Positions 7,693 to 15,601 of a stretch of 55,805 nucleotides of DNA are shown piece by piece. The DNA comes from Akkermansiaceae bacterium (lineage in GTDB: Bacteria; Verrucomicrobiota; Verrucomicrobiia; Verrucomicrobiales; Akkermansiaceae). The number at the start of each line of letters is the position of its first letter. Positions within the stretch are counted from its first letter, which is position 1. The notes beneath the pieces are model-generated. The model was given only the letters and a program-made list of their open reading frames with translations. It had not been told where the DNA came from and ran no database searches. Location of the stretch: positions 1-55,805 of the forward strand of contig JAFLSS010000007.1 of assembly GCA_022510805.1 (NCBI GenBank), written 5' to 3'. The translations under genes were made by a program, and so were the position numbers.

Positions 7693-7837
7693 AGTAGGAA
7701 TGCGAAAAAAAGGGTACTCTATGCGGTTTTCCCCTGCCCCGGTCGGATGATTGCTCTACACATGCACCCCGCCTCTCACCCGGCAACAAAACGAAGGCAT
7801 GTATCATCATGCTACGGTGATAACACCCAAAGGTCAA
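7693..7837 (-). repeat. Upstream half of the duplicated Sel1-like cassette, copy B
   Basis: Closely matches 3397-3542 (see that entry). The two direct repeats bracket the Sel1 remnant, the AbiE pair and the PIF1 helicase, about 3.8 kb of sequence. Confidence 0.8.
7809..7837 (-). promoter_or_regulatory. Promoter with embedded palindrome GGTGTTATCACC (copy 3)
   Basis: -35 TTGACC (7832-7837), 17-bp spacer, -10 TAGCAT (7809-7814), palindrome at 7816-7827. Spacing is identical to copy 2. It drives Sel1-like copy B. Confidence 0.8.
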
Positions 7838-8113
7838 TGGAGCGCTTTAACAAAGCGCCCAAAATGACCATCGATCCGTCTTCGCGTCTCGCTTCCGTCT
7901 CCGCCTAGCGGCTACGCCGTGACAAGCCGCTCACTTGCTACACCGTGACAGGCCAACAGGAATGATCCGCGCTGCGCGCCTGGCGGCGATTTTATTGTGG
8001 CCGGAACTTTTGATGATAAGGTACAGAGCGCGCGAAAAAACACACCCCGGGCATGACAACAAATCACACCCGGGGAAATGCAGATGCCATAGTAAGATGG
8101 GGAGGGGAGCCGC
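7838..8113. other. Gene-free stretch with a short imperfect tandem repeat
   Basis: No credible gene. It contains an imperfect direct repeat with a 26-bp period: GCTACGCCGTGACAAGCC at 7911-7928 and GCTACACCGTGACAGGCC at 7937-7954. The terminator at 8045-8075 lies at its right end. The remainder shows nothing recognisable. Confidence 0.6.
8045..8075 (-). terminator. Rho-independent terminator of the ankyrin gene at 8114
   Basis: 7-bp arms CCCCGGG (8045-8051) and CCCGGGG (8069-8075) enclose a 17-nt loop. On the minus strand they are followed by TGTGTTTTTT. It lies 39 nt beyond the stop codon. Confidence 0.7.
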
Positions 8114-8509
8114 TTACTCTATGTCCATGCCCATCATGTAATCATCTACTTTACTCGCAATTGAATCCTCTATACGGATCAGATCTCCACCAGTGAGATC
8201 AATCTGCGTGCTGCATCCGGCTTCGCGGAGAGCCTGAGCAGCAGATATATTCAGACCAATCACAGCAAGATGGAAAGGCGTACGCCCCTCATTATCTTTG
8301 ATGCTCACATCTGCCCCCGCCGCTAAAAGCACGGCAATGCATTCCTCATCGTCACGTTCTGCAGCATAGTGAAGAGGCGTCCAGCCGTCCGAATCCGTGG
8401 CGTTGCAGTTTGCCCCGGATTTAATGAGGGATTGTATACTCTCTGCAATCCCCATATAGGCGACTTTCAGCAGCTTCTCATTCAGCTCGTTTTGTTCTTC
8501 TTCAGCCAT
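8114..8509 (-). CDS. Ankyrin-repeat protein, 131 aa
   Basis: A short ankyrin protein with three repeats ('SDGWTPLHYAAERDDEECIA', 'NEGRTPFHLAVIGLN') between residues about 16 and 100. An acidic tail without repeats (SKVDDYMMGMDIE) follows. The N-terminus MAEEEQNELNEKL is shared with the proteins at 9240 and 10615. The start is fixed by that homology and by the shared C-rich leader immediately upstream (ACCACCCA followed by CACCACCAAC). Its promoter at 8543-8572 has a degenerate copy of the island palindrome, and the -35 overlaps the stop codon of the preceding ankyrin gene. Confidence 0.85.
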   Translation of the reverse strand: MAEEEQNELNEKLLKVAYMGIAESIQSLIKSGANCNATDSDGWTPLHYAAERDDEECIAVLLAAGADVSIKDNEGRTPFHLAVIGLNISAAQALREAGCSTQIDLTGGDLIRIEDSIASKVDDYMMGMDIE

Positions 8510-8542
8510 AGTTGGTGGTGGGGTTGGGTGGTTATGTTTGTA

Positions 8543-8572
8543 TTTATGAGGGAGATAACGCTCATGAGTCAA
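8543..8572 (-). promoter_or_regulatory. Promoter with degenerate island palindrome (copy 6)
   Basis: -35 TTGACT (8567-8572), then four bases, then AGCGTTATCTCC (8551-8562). That element matches the palindrome GGTGTTATCACC at 9 of 12 positions and at exactly the same offset. The -10 is TCATAA or CATAAA (8543-8549). The -35 overlaps the TAA/TGA region of the upstream ankyrin gene. Confidence 0.6.
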
Positions 8573-9240
8573 TGTTTTCTCACCCTCAAGAGGGAAAGAG
8601 CTTTTTTGTTTCCATTGTGAGCAGCAATATCAGCGGCGGTTTCATCATCATCATCTTTCGCACTCTTGTCTGCGCCAGCTGAGAGAAGCATGTTGATAAT
8701 TGTGCAGTTATCATTCATGGCAGAGAAATGCAAAGGAGTCAATCCGCCGTAAGCACGCACTGACACATCAGCTCCGGCATCGAGAAGTAGTTGTACCAGC
8801 TCCGGCTTTTCGCTCATGACTGCCTTATGTAGCGGCGAGCCGCCATCTCCTTCTTCTCCATGCTCTCGCCCGCGGTTCACATCTGCGCCCGCGATAAGCA
8901 ATTCTCTTGCCACCCATAATTTGTCCTCACCAAATCCCATAACTGCAGAGAGAAGAGGCGTGGTTCCTCCATCATCAGAATTGGGATCAGCTCCGGCCTT
9001 TAACAAGTATCGCACAACCAAGGGATCTCCCATAAAAGCTGCATAATCTAAAATGGGAGCATCTAAATATAACATATTCGCATCTGCGCCCGCAAGGAGA
9101 GCCTTGCGAATGATCTCTAGTTGCTCATCTCGCAACTTTGCCTTAACTCGTCTTTCCCTATCACTATGAGGAATTTTATATGTTTTTTCAATCGCTTTTT
9201 TTAGTTTATTATTCAGCTTGTTTTGCTCTTCTTCGGTCAT
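8569..9240 (-). CDS. Ankyrin-repeat protein, 223 aa
   Basis: Five to six ankyrin repeats from about residue 40 to 220 ('DGGTTPLLSAVMGFGEDKLW', 'GGSPLHKAVMSEKPELVQLL', 'GGLTPLHFSAMNDNCTIINM'). A charged helical N-terminus (MTEEEQNKLNNKLKKAIEKT) belongs to the local paralogue family. There is no signal peptide. The start at 9240 is set by the shared N-terminus and shared C-rich leader. It is transcribed from its own palindrome-bearing promoter (9275-9303) about 29 nt upstream of the ATG. The binding partner is unknown. Confidence 0.9.
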   Translation of the reverse strand: MTEEEQNKLNNKLKKAIEKTYKIPHSDRERRVKAKLRDEQLEIIRKALLAGADANMLYLDAPILDYAAFMGDPLVVRYLLKAGADPNSDDGGTTPLLSAVMGFGEDKLWVARELLIAGADVNRGREHGEEGDGGSPLHKAVMSEKPELVQLLLDAGADVSVRAYGGLTPLHFSAMNDNCTIINMLLSAGADKSAKDDDDETAADIAAHNGNKKALSLLRVRKH

Positions 9241-9274
9241 GGTTGGTGGTCGAAGTTTGGGTGGTGTGTGTTGT

Positions 9275-9303
9275 ATTATGGGGTGATAACACCTAGAGAA
9301 CAA
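9275..9303 (-). promoter_or_regulatory. Promoter with embedded palindrome GGTGTTATCACC (copy 4)
   Basis: -35 TTGTTC (9298-9303), 17-bp spacer, -10 CATAAT (9275-9280), palindrome at 9282-9293. It drives the 223-aa ankyrin gene. Confidence 0.75.
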
Positions 9304-9355
9304 GAGGTGTGCGATTCGTTTTGGCTATGATCAGAAGAGCTGTTGAGGTGTGTGT

Positions 9356-10615
9356 CTATTTATTCATCCACTCTTGCAGGATAGAGCGAAGATATGGATG
9401 ATTCTCTGCGAAATCGAGAACTGTTTTCCCTTCCTTGTTCGCCGCATATATATTGGCGCCATTTTCGAGAAGAAGGTGCATGACATCGTAATAAGAATTA
9501 GAGTGATGTTCTATCACCCCTTCAACAGCGCGTATGAGCGCCGTGCTGCCATAAACATCCGTGGCATCTACATCTGCACCTGCTTTCAACAGGAGTCGTA
9601 TATGCTCAGTTTTCCAACCAGCGTAATGTAAGGGTGTTAAGCCGTTTGGTGTTTTCATGTTGGGATTTGCTCCCGCATCGAGAAGCATTCGCACACACGT
9701 ATATCCTTTAACTTCCTCACACGCTATATGTAACGGAGTCTTGCCATTGCTGTCTTTCTCATTTATTTTATCCTTAAACCCATTTGAGAGAAGAAACTTC
9801 ATTATTTCGGCATTTGACGCGGAGGCGGCACCATGAAGCATTGTTTGCGAGTTCTCATTCTTTGCATGAACATCAGCTCCAGCTTCAATGAGCAACCATG
9901 CACACTCATTATTGTTCACTGTCAGAGCTGCATAAAGAGGTGTATTGCCCTGTTTATCACGCATATTCAGGTCCTTCTGCTTTATGCGTTCAAGCATAGT
10001 CTTCATTATCATTCCGCATGCTATTTCAGCAACAGTATTCAACAGAGGTTTACCCCAGCTATTCCTAGTGTATATATTGGCTCCTGCCTCAATGAGGATA
10101 CGTGCGCACTCGTATTCACGATTCCAAATTGCAACATACAAAGGAGTATTCCCTGCTTCTCCTATTTGCGATTTATCAAGAGCATTGAGTTCATCTTGCA
10201 TGCCGAGTTTAAGCAAGATACGCAGCATCTCACTGTTTCCTTTTTGAGCTGCAATGTGTAGCAGAGTTTCACATTGATCGTTTCTGGTGTGGATGTCTGC
10301 TCCTGCATCAATGAGCTTGAGACAATCCTCTATGGCATCACAATCCTGACACGCCAGCAGAAGGGGTGTATTACCATTGCAGTCCTTCGCATTTATTTCG
10401 GATTCCAGTCCTTTCTCTAATAAAAAACGCACCTTATCCCAATAAGGACTCAATTGTTTACATGCGACATGGAGAAGAGTTTCATGATTTTCGTTTCGCG
10501 CGTGAATATCAGCTCCAGCTTCCAAGAGTTCACACATCGTTGTCATCAACACTATATCATCACACAAAGCACAAAATAGCTTCTCATTCAGTTCTTTTTG
10601 TTCTTCTTCAGTCAT
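9356..10615 (-). CDS. Ankyrin-repeat protein, 419 aa
   Basis: About eleven ankyrin repeats fill the protein from residue 20 to 415 (for example 'NENHETLLHVACKQLSPYWD', 'NGLTPLHYAGWKTEHIRLLL', 'YGSTALIRAVEGV'). The N-terminus MTEEEQKELNEKL matches its paralogues, which together with the shared C-rich leader fixes the start at 10615. It lies 34 nt downstream of the DUF262 gene ending at 10650 in the same direction and is probably co-transcribed with the DUF262 pair. Codon use is AT-richer than in the ankyrin genes further left. It may be an accessory binding partner of the DUF262 proteins, but only context suggests this. Confidence 0.9.
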   Translation of the reverse strand: MTEEEQKELNEKLFCALCDDIVLMTTMCELLEAGADIHARNENHETLLHVACKQLSPYWDKVRFLLEKGLESEINAKDCNGNTPLLLACQDCDAIEDCLKLIDAGADIHTRNDQCETLLHIAAQKGNSEMLRILLKLGMQDELNALDKSQIGEAGNTPLYVAIWNREYECARILIEAGANIYTRNSWGKPLLNTVAEIACGMIMKTMLERIKQKDLNMRDKQGNTPLYAALTVNNNECAWLLIEAGADVHAKNENSQTMLHGAASASNAEIMKFLLSNGFKDKINEKDSNGKTPLHIACEEVKGYTCVRMLLDAGANPNMKTPNGLTPLHYAGWKTEHIRLLLKAGADVDATDVYGSTALIRAVEGVIEHHSNSYYDVMHLLLENGANIYAANKEGKTVLDFAENHPYLRSILQEWMNK

Positions 10616-10649
10616 AGTTGGTGGTGGGGTTGGGTGGTTTGTGTTTGTA

Positions 10650-13145
10650 TCACATAGCATCTAGCTTTATTTCTTCAATGCAGTCATTACATTTCTCTTG
10701 TCTTTTTCTCAAATATTCTATCAAATTCGTCTTAATAGTATCGTCCAACTCATTACTGCCATTTTCAAAGCTCACTTGATATACCCATTTGGTGTTAGGT
10801 GAGTTTATAGATTTCAAAGTAGCAACCAACTTATCTTCTTTAGTAGAGATATGCACGATAGCATGTGTTTTGCATGACCATTTGTAGATCTCATTATCCA
10901 AATTATATACTAAGTAATGAAGACCTGCATCTATGTGATAACTCCACTTTGTAGCGCTATTTAGTATCAAGTGCAAAGGATTTTCAGGTGTATCTATCCC
11001 GGAATCATACCATATCTCTTTATCATCGCGAAAAAAACCTATATATCCAGCACGACACCATCTAAACATATCATAGTCCTCGGAGTATTTGCAATGTGTG
11101 ATTAAGAATTTTTTCCACACAGGAATATCGGGATTTACTTGTTCAGAATCAATAACTTTTCCTAGTAGTTCTCCTAGATAATCTCTGCTTCCTGCATCCA
11201 TTTTATAACGATTTTGTAAGAACAAGGCGAAATCAAATTCTGCTGCAGAACAACATAAGCAACGCAGCGAATTATTAACCCGTCCCCTCACCGGTTCCCA
11301 TCCCATAGAAATGAGTTTTGAGACAGTTTCTCGTGGCTGTTTTACAATGCTGTTGTAGCACTCACATCCTTTATCCAGTGCGTCTTTTAGTTTATTGTAA
11401 AATTTCTTCTTCCTAACTTCATCCTTTAAGATATCGTTTAGATTAGCAAGCCATTCACTACTGAAGCGTATTATTTGCATTGGTTCATTTTCCTGCCTCA
11501 TAGCATAATCAATGATAAAGGATAGATCCACATATCGTCTGTTTTCAGAGAGAGCGCTTGTACCCGAACTTTCCTTTCCATCAACAAATAGAATTTCTGC
11601 TTTATGCAGTATGTCTTCATCAGTATACTCTTGATCAGCTGCATTCTTTCGAATATGAGCTTTTGCTTTCTCTATCCGGAGGTAGTAGTTTATCTCATCA
11701 CTATTCTCGATATCGACAGTCAATGGAACATTCATGTCAGATAGGATATCAAGTAATGAGTGATTCTCCACTTCCAACTCAATATTATGTAGTAGCTTAT
11801 CAATAACCGCAATGAACGACCTACAACTGCTTTCATCCCCTATATAGCGAAAAGAAAGCAAGGACCATATAAATTTTTTCCATTCAAGGAAATCCTGCTT
11901 GAACAGCTTTACATCTTTCTTTCCGTTTTTCTTAATCGGTTTCCAGTGTTTCAAAAATACACAGAATGCGTATTCCATGCATTGCTCTTTATAGTTATTA
12001 TTGCTACATAATAATAAAGACCTTTCGATATTACTTTTTCCCGGACAAAAAGAAAAGTCAAATTTATTTTCGGCGTCTATAAGTAGATAAATGCTATCCA
12101 ATGTATTCGCCAAATCAGAAAGAATCTCTGTTGCATTTTCCCCCAATATCTTCTCGTAATCGTCAAATCTGTCGTAACTTTCTCCAGAGCGAGAAATAGA
12201 ATGCTTTTCTTTGTAATTTAACAAATACCATCTATTGATAACAAATCTATTAACGAACGAGAAGTAATTTTTATCCATGAATGCTGTTTTTTGTTCATTT
12301 TTCTTATTTTTAGCAGCATTCCAAAAGATATCTAGCCAATCATTATCTAATTTTTTCGAGAAATCTCTATACAACTTCACATCACCAGATACTTCACTGA
12401 ATTTTTTAATATACCCCAAGAGATCAGCCTTGAAGTTTTCGAAAGGAGTAAGATTCTTACCCCGAGCATTCATTTTTACATAAAGTGAATCATCCAATCC
12501 GTGTTTATCCATAGAAACAACACGAAATGTAATTTTATTTTCAAGCTGTTCCAAATGTTCATTGGATAATTTATGAATACCACTATTGAGAAGTACATGA
12601 TTAACATAATCCAACATATTAAGCATGGCTACGATAGTTGCATCCTGCCTCCAAAAATGATGAAACCACTTTTGTTCTTGGATCGTTATCAAGAATTTTC
12701 TTTCATACTCACTCGTATTAATCTGATTTTCTTTGAAAAGAAGATAATTCAACTCAATGGTATTATTGTATAAACATTTTATAAAATCCCTAGATGACAC
12801 CCGCGTTTCGTAAGTAAAATTCTCCATGTATGTACGTTTCATACCTAATGAACACATCGCATACCAATGTATAAGCCACAAAGTTGTTAAACGCTGCTGT
12901 CCATCTATAGGCTCAAAAGATTCTGCTTCATTTAGACCATAGATGAAATCCAAACCTAATTCCTTATTTTTTACTAGAACAGTTTCTATTATATTATATG
13001 CAAATTTCGATGAGAGAATGAGATTATCTGAAGACATCGGTTTATGTGGCTCCTTTAAACGCCCCTGTGCGTAATCACGTTGAAGCATGGGGATAACCAC
13101 TCTATTCTTTTCTAAGAACTCTTTGAAGTTGAATTTGGCGTTCAT
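10650..13145 (-). CDS. DUF262 (GmrSD-family) protein, 831 aa
   Basis: The N-terminal DUF262 domain shows 'IPMLQRDYAQGR' (18-29), 'PIDGQQRLTTLWLIHW' (79-94) and 'YVKMNARGKNLTPFENFKAD' (about 225-245). These are the nucleotide-sensing/NTPase-like motifs of the GmrSD type IV restriction family. The C-terminal 500 residues are helical and lysine-rich, with a Cys-Cys pair (LRCLCCSA) and no recognisable HNH (DUF1524) motif, so nuclease activity cannot be assigned. The gene is strongly AT-rich compared with the flanking core genome, which indicates horizontal acquisition. It starts 20 nt after the other DUF262 gene and is followed by an ankyrin gene. A defence role against modified or foreign DNA is inferred from the family and context. 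Confidence 0.85.
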   Translation of the reverse strand: MNAKFNFKEFLEKNRVVIPMLQRDYAQGRLKEPHKPMSSDNLILSSKFAYNIIETVLVKNKELGLDFIYGLNEAESFEPIDGQQRLTTLWLIHWYAMCSLGMKRTYMENFTYETRVSSRDFIKCLYNNTIELNYLLFKENQINTSEYERKFLITIQEQKWFHHFWRQDATIVAMLNMLDYVNHVLLNSGIHKLSNEHLEQLENKITFRVVSMDKHGLDDSLYVKMNARGKNLTPFENFKADLLGYIKKFSEVSGDVKLYRDFSKKLDNDWLDIFWNAAKNKKNEQKTAFMDKNYFSFVNRFVINRWYLLNYKEKHSISRSGESYDRFDDYEKILGENATEILSDLANTLDSIYLLIDAENKFDFSFCPGKSNIERSLLLCSNNNYKEQCMEYAFCVFLKHWKPIKKNGKKDVKLFKQDFLEWKKFIWSLLSFRYIGDESSCRSFIAVIDKLLHNIELEVENHSLLDILSDMNVPLTVDIENSDEINYYLRIEKAKAHIRKNAADQEYTDEDILHKAEILFVDGKESSGTSALSENRRYVDLSFIIDYAMRQENEPMQIIRFSSEWLANLNDILKDEVRKKKFYNKLKDALDKGCECYNSIVKQPRETVSKLISMGWEPVRGRVNNSLRCLCCSAAEFDFALFLQNRYKMDAGSRDYLGELLGKVIDSEQVNPDIPVWKKFLITHCKYSEDYDMFRWCRAGYIGFFRDDKEIWYDSGIDTPENPLHLILNSATKWSYHIDAGLHYLVYNLDNEIYKWSCKTHAIVHISTKEDKLVATLKSINSPNTKWVYQVSFENGSNELDDTIKTNLIEYLRKRQEKCNDCIEEIKLDAM

Positions 13146-13165
13146 AAAAAGGGTACTTGGTTGTT

Positions 13166-15223
13166 TTAAAGTGTATCTAGTGCAAAAAATTCTATCAATC
13201 TTTTTACAATATCTCGTAAATAGCTCTTTTTATCTTGTTCTCCCCAATTGCTTAGATCACTAGGAGTTGGATTGTATGATTTCATGAATGCATTTAGTGT
13301 GCACTGAGACACCATGGGGTTTTTCTCATCTGGGACCCAATTTTCAACCTCTAAGGTTCCTTCTTTTGAGATTCCATTCATGTCTTTTTTGTCTTTCCAA
13401 ATCAATCTCTTAGGCTTTTCGCCCCTTGTTCGCGCCAAAATGATTGCTCGTTTCCATCGGAATGGGGCATTCTTGTATTCTTTGTTAGTTGATGCATCGA
13501 GAATCGCAAGATTCCACAACCAATCTTTATGTTCGCTATTATCTAATAACGTGCTGCAATTTTTTATGAAGTCGACTGTGATTTTTTTTGCATTAATCAA
13601 TATTTCTCTGATCTCTTTCTTGATATCTTCTGCATTCAGTCGGCGATATATATCTTCCAAATACATTTTTGCCGGATCATTCGGATAGCCTTCGGACAAT
13701 GTATATTCATGTCGGGAATCAATGTGCTCTATATTCCAATCTTCATCGTGGTACAGATGAAAAGGGAAACGAGCAAACGAATCCGATTTGACCTGATTCA
13801 GATTATTTTTTCGCCAAGCATTTAATGCGGATTGCACATTATGACACAAAAGAATATCTTTAACTAAATATCTATTCTCATAATTGGCGTTTATAATCAT
13901 GTTAATAAATTTATCTTCGCCTTTAATTTCAATGCTTGGATTGAATCTCATCGCCTCCTTTATTATATTTTTCTTCTCCTCTTTTGAAAGATCATCAACT
14001 TTCAGTTTATTGGTCAATTTATTATAAATTTCTTCTTGTATATATTTTATGAAACTTTTCTTGCCTTGTCCGTTTTTCCACTCATTCAATAATTTCAATA
14101 ATCTGCTGTCTTTCATAACGGAAGCATAACAGCCAACGTAATGATAGAGTTCAAAATCATAATACCAATCGTTTAATGTATAATAAATATCTCGCACTTT
14201 ATTCCATTTCTCATGGACATATTTTTTCAAAGTATCATCATCCTGATGATGCTTATCGTATTCCTCTTGAATTGATTTGTACAAACTAAAAACTGTGTTT
14301 CCATTGATCTCTTCATAGAGCATAAGAAAAAGCAGAGAAATACGCGAGGTGGCATCTACGTATTTATTGTACTCTGCGCCGCAGTGTATACCCCCCCAAA
14401 ATTCAGAGTTTCGAAGAGAATTTTCAAATTTATCCCATTCGGTTGCTATTTGTGCTTGAATATTTTGAATCTTTCGAGGTTCTTTATCAGAACGGCTCAG
14501 CAAGAGTGCTCGGATAAGCTCCGTATCAGTCAGCGAAATTTTACCGGTATTAAGTCGATCAAATGTCTCAATCTCATTCTCATCTTCAATTTCACACCAA
14601 ATAAATTTAGTTTGCTTGAGTAATTTGTTTTTAAACTCTTTTAAATCTTCACAACTTTTGTTTTCAAAAAACTTATCCGCTGTATCCTTAGCTAATTTTA
14701 CGTGGAAGGCATCCACTTTTTCTTCAGCCTTTTTCTCATTGTTCAAAAATTCCTGCAGGCATTCGCATCCATGACGTTCAATAATGATTTTAAAATTATC
14801 TTCATAGCTTCCACCTAAACGGCTGAAAATAAGTGCAAGAATAATATAGAGTGTAGTCAATCTTTGTTGCCCATCAATGACTGTATATAGATCTCCCCTT
14901 ACCAAGTATTTTTTAATAATGTCTTTATCAGTTATCTTCTTTACAACGAGAGGTTGAATACAATTAATTTTGCCTTCTTCTACCTTATCTATATCATCCA
15001 AAAAATCCTTCACATGCTTACTTTCCCATCGATAGCCTCGTTGATAATCGGGAATGAAAAATTTGCCCATTCTAATTGCATCCTCTACTGATTTAAGGGC
15101 GTTCTCATCATCTAATTGATTTTGTTCGGGTTTCAAAATTTGTACAAGCACATCCAATTTATCCTGCGGCACCCAAGACTTCAATGTGGATGCAAGCATG
15201 TTTACCTTATCATCATTTTCCAT
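13166..15223 (-). CDS. DUF262/DUF1524 protein with HNH-type nuclease motif, 685 aa
   Basis: The N-terminal DUF262 domain has 'FIPDYQRGYRWE' (56-67), 'VIDGQQRLTTL' (115-125) and 'TFDRLNTGKISLTDTELIRA'. The C-terminal DUF1524-like nuclease region has 'WNIEHIDSRHE' (around 496) and 'NLAILDASTNKEYKNAPFRW' (around 571), the expected His-containing motif and N-rich loop of this HNH-related fold. Family members such as GmrSD cleave modified phage DNA in a nucleotide-dependent way. It is the first gene of an operon behind a palindrome-bearing promoter (15317-15345) and is followed by a second DUF262 protein. The very AT-rich composition marks it as acquired. The two-protein arrangement suggests that one subunit carries the nuclease and the other a sensing or partner function. 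Confidence 0.88.
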   Translation of the reverse strand: MENDDKVNMLASTLKSWVPQDKLDVLVQILKPEQNQLDDENALKSVEDAIRMGKFFIPDYQRGYRWESKHVKDFLDDIDKVEEGKINCIQPLVVKKITDKDIIKKYLVRGDLYTVIDGQQRLTTLYIILALIFSRLGGSYEDNFKIIIERHGCECLQEFLNNEKKAEEKVDAFHVKLAKDTADKFFENKSCEDLKEFKNKLLKQTKFIWCEIEDENEIETFDRLNTGKISLTDTELIRALLLSRSDKEPRKIQNIQAQIATEWDKFENSLRNSEFWGGIHCGAEYNKYVDATSRISLLFLMLYEEINGNTVFSLYKSIQEEYDKHHQDDDTLKKYVHEKWNKVRDIYYTLNDWYYDFELYHYVGCYASVMKDSRLLKLLNEWKNGQGKKSFIKYIQEEIYNKLTNKLKVDDLSKEEKKNIIKEAMRFNPSIEIKGEDKFINMIINANYENRYLVKDILLCHNVQSALNAWRKNNLNQVKSDSFARFPFHLYHDEDWNIEHIDSRHEYTLSEGYPNDPAKMYLEDIYRRLNAEDIKKEIREILINAKKITVDFIKNCSTLLDNSEHKDWLWNLAILDASTNKEYKNAPFRWKRAIILARTRGEKPKRLIWKDKKDMNGISKEGTLEVENWVPDEKNPMVSQCTLNAFMKSYNPTPSDLSNWGEQDKKSYLRDIVKRLIEFFALDTL

Positions 15224-15316
15224 ATCGATTATCTTCTATTTTCGTGTCTAATTCTATCAAACTGCGTTTGGGAGTAAAGCTAAAAGAACGAAATGAGGCA
15301 CACGCATATCATCTTG

Positions 15317-15345
15317 ATGATATGGTGATAACACCCAGGTAGCAA
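15317..15345 (-). promoter_or_regulatory. Promoter with embedded palindrome GGTGTTATCACC (copy 5)
   Basis: -35 TTGCTA (15340-15345), 17-bp spacer, -10 TATCAT (15317-15322), palindrome at 15324-15335. A second perfect dyad (ATATCATC, TT, GATGATAT; 15306-15323) covers the -10. It drives the DUF262 pair and perhaps the downstream ankyrin gene. Confidence 0.8.
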
Positions 15346-15364
15346 GGATCATTCTAAGTGGGCG

Positions 15365-15601
15365 GCTTTACACCGCGCGGCAGGCTTCACCTACTGGTAA
15401 CCGGATGTGCTGCGACACACCTTTGCTACGCATCCCCTCGCCACCTTCCGTAGCTACGCCGAGCTGCAGCTGGAAATGGGGCACCGCTCTGCTGCCCTTC
15501 TCCGCACGCGCTATGTGGCTATGGAGGGCTTTACTCTTCCGCAAGGAAGAATCCTTGTTGACCGGAAGAGCGACAGATATTGGCACATCCGTCCCAAGTA
15601 A
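15365..15601 (+). pseudogene. C-terminal remnant of a tyrosine recombinase (integrase)
   Basis: Reading frame 15365-15601 encodes 'FTYW', then TAA at 15398-15400, then in the same frame 'PDVLRHTFATHPLATFRSYA', continuing 'ELQLEMGHRSAALLRTRYVA'. It carries the RHxxA-type box (R-H-T-F-A), the GH dipeptide (MGHRS) and the catalytic Tyr (RTRY) typical of the recombinase C-terminus. Everything upstream is missing and a stop interrupts the fragment, so it is inactive. It sits at the right end of the AT-rich DUF262 block and points to integrase-mediated arrival of at least part of the island. Confidence 0.75.

Noticed and set aside
7911..7954. A short two-unit tandem repeat considered as a CRISPR-like array
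   Set aside because: There are only two imperfect 18-bp units with an 8-bp gap, and no cas genes or further units.
10637..10665. A plus-strand string TTTGTATCACATAGCATC resembling the palindrome promoter in the opposite direction
   Set aside because: The palindrome is broken, no -35 lies at the right distance, and no plus-strand gene follows. The similarity partly reflects the ankyrin leader on the other strand.
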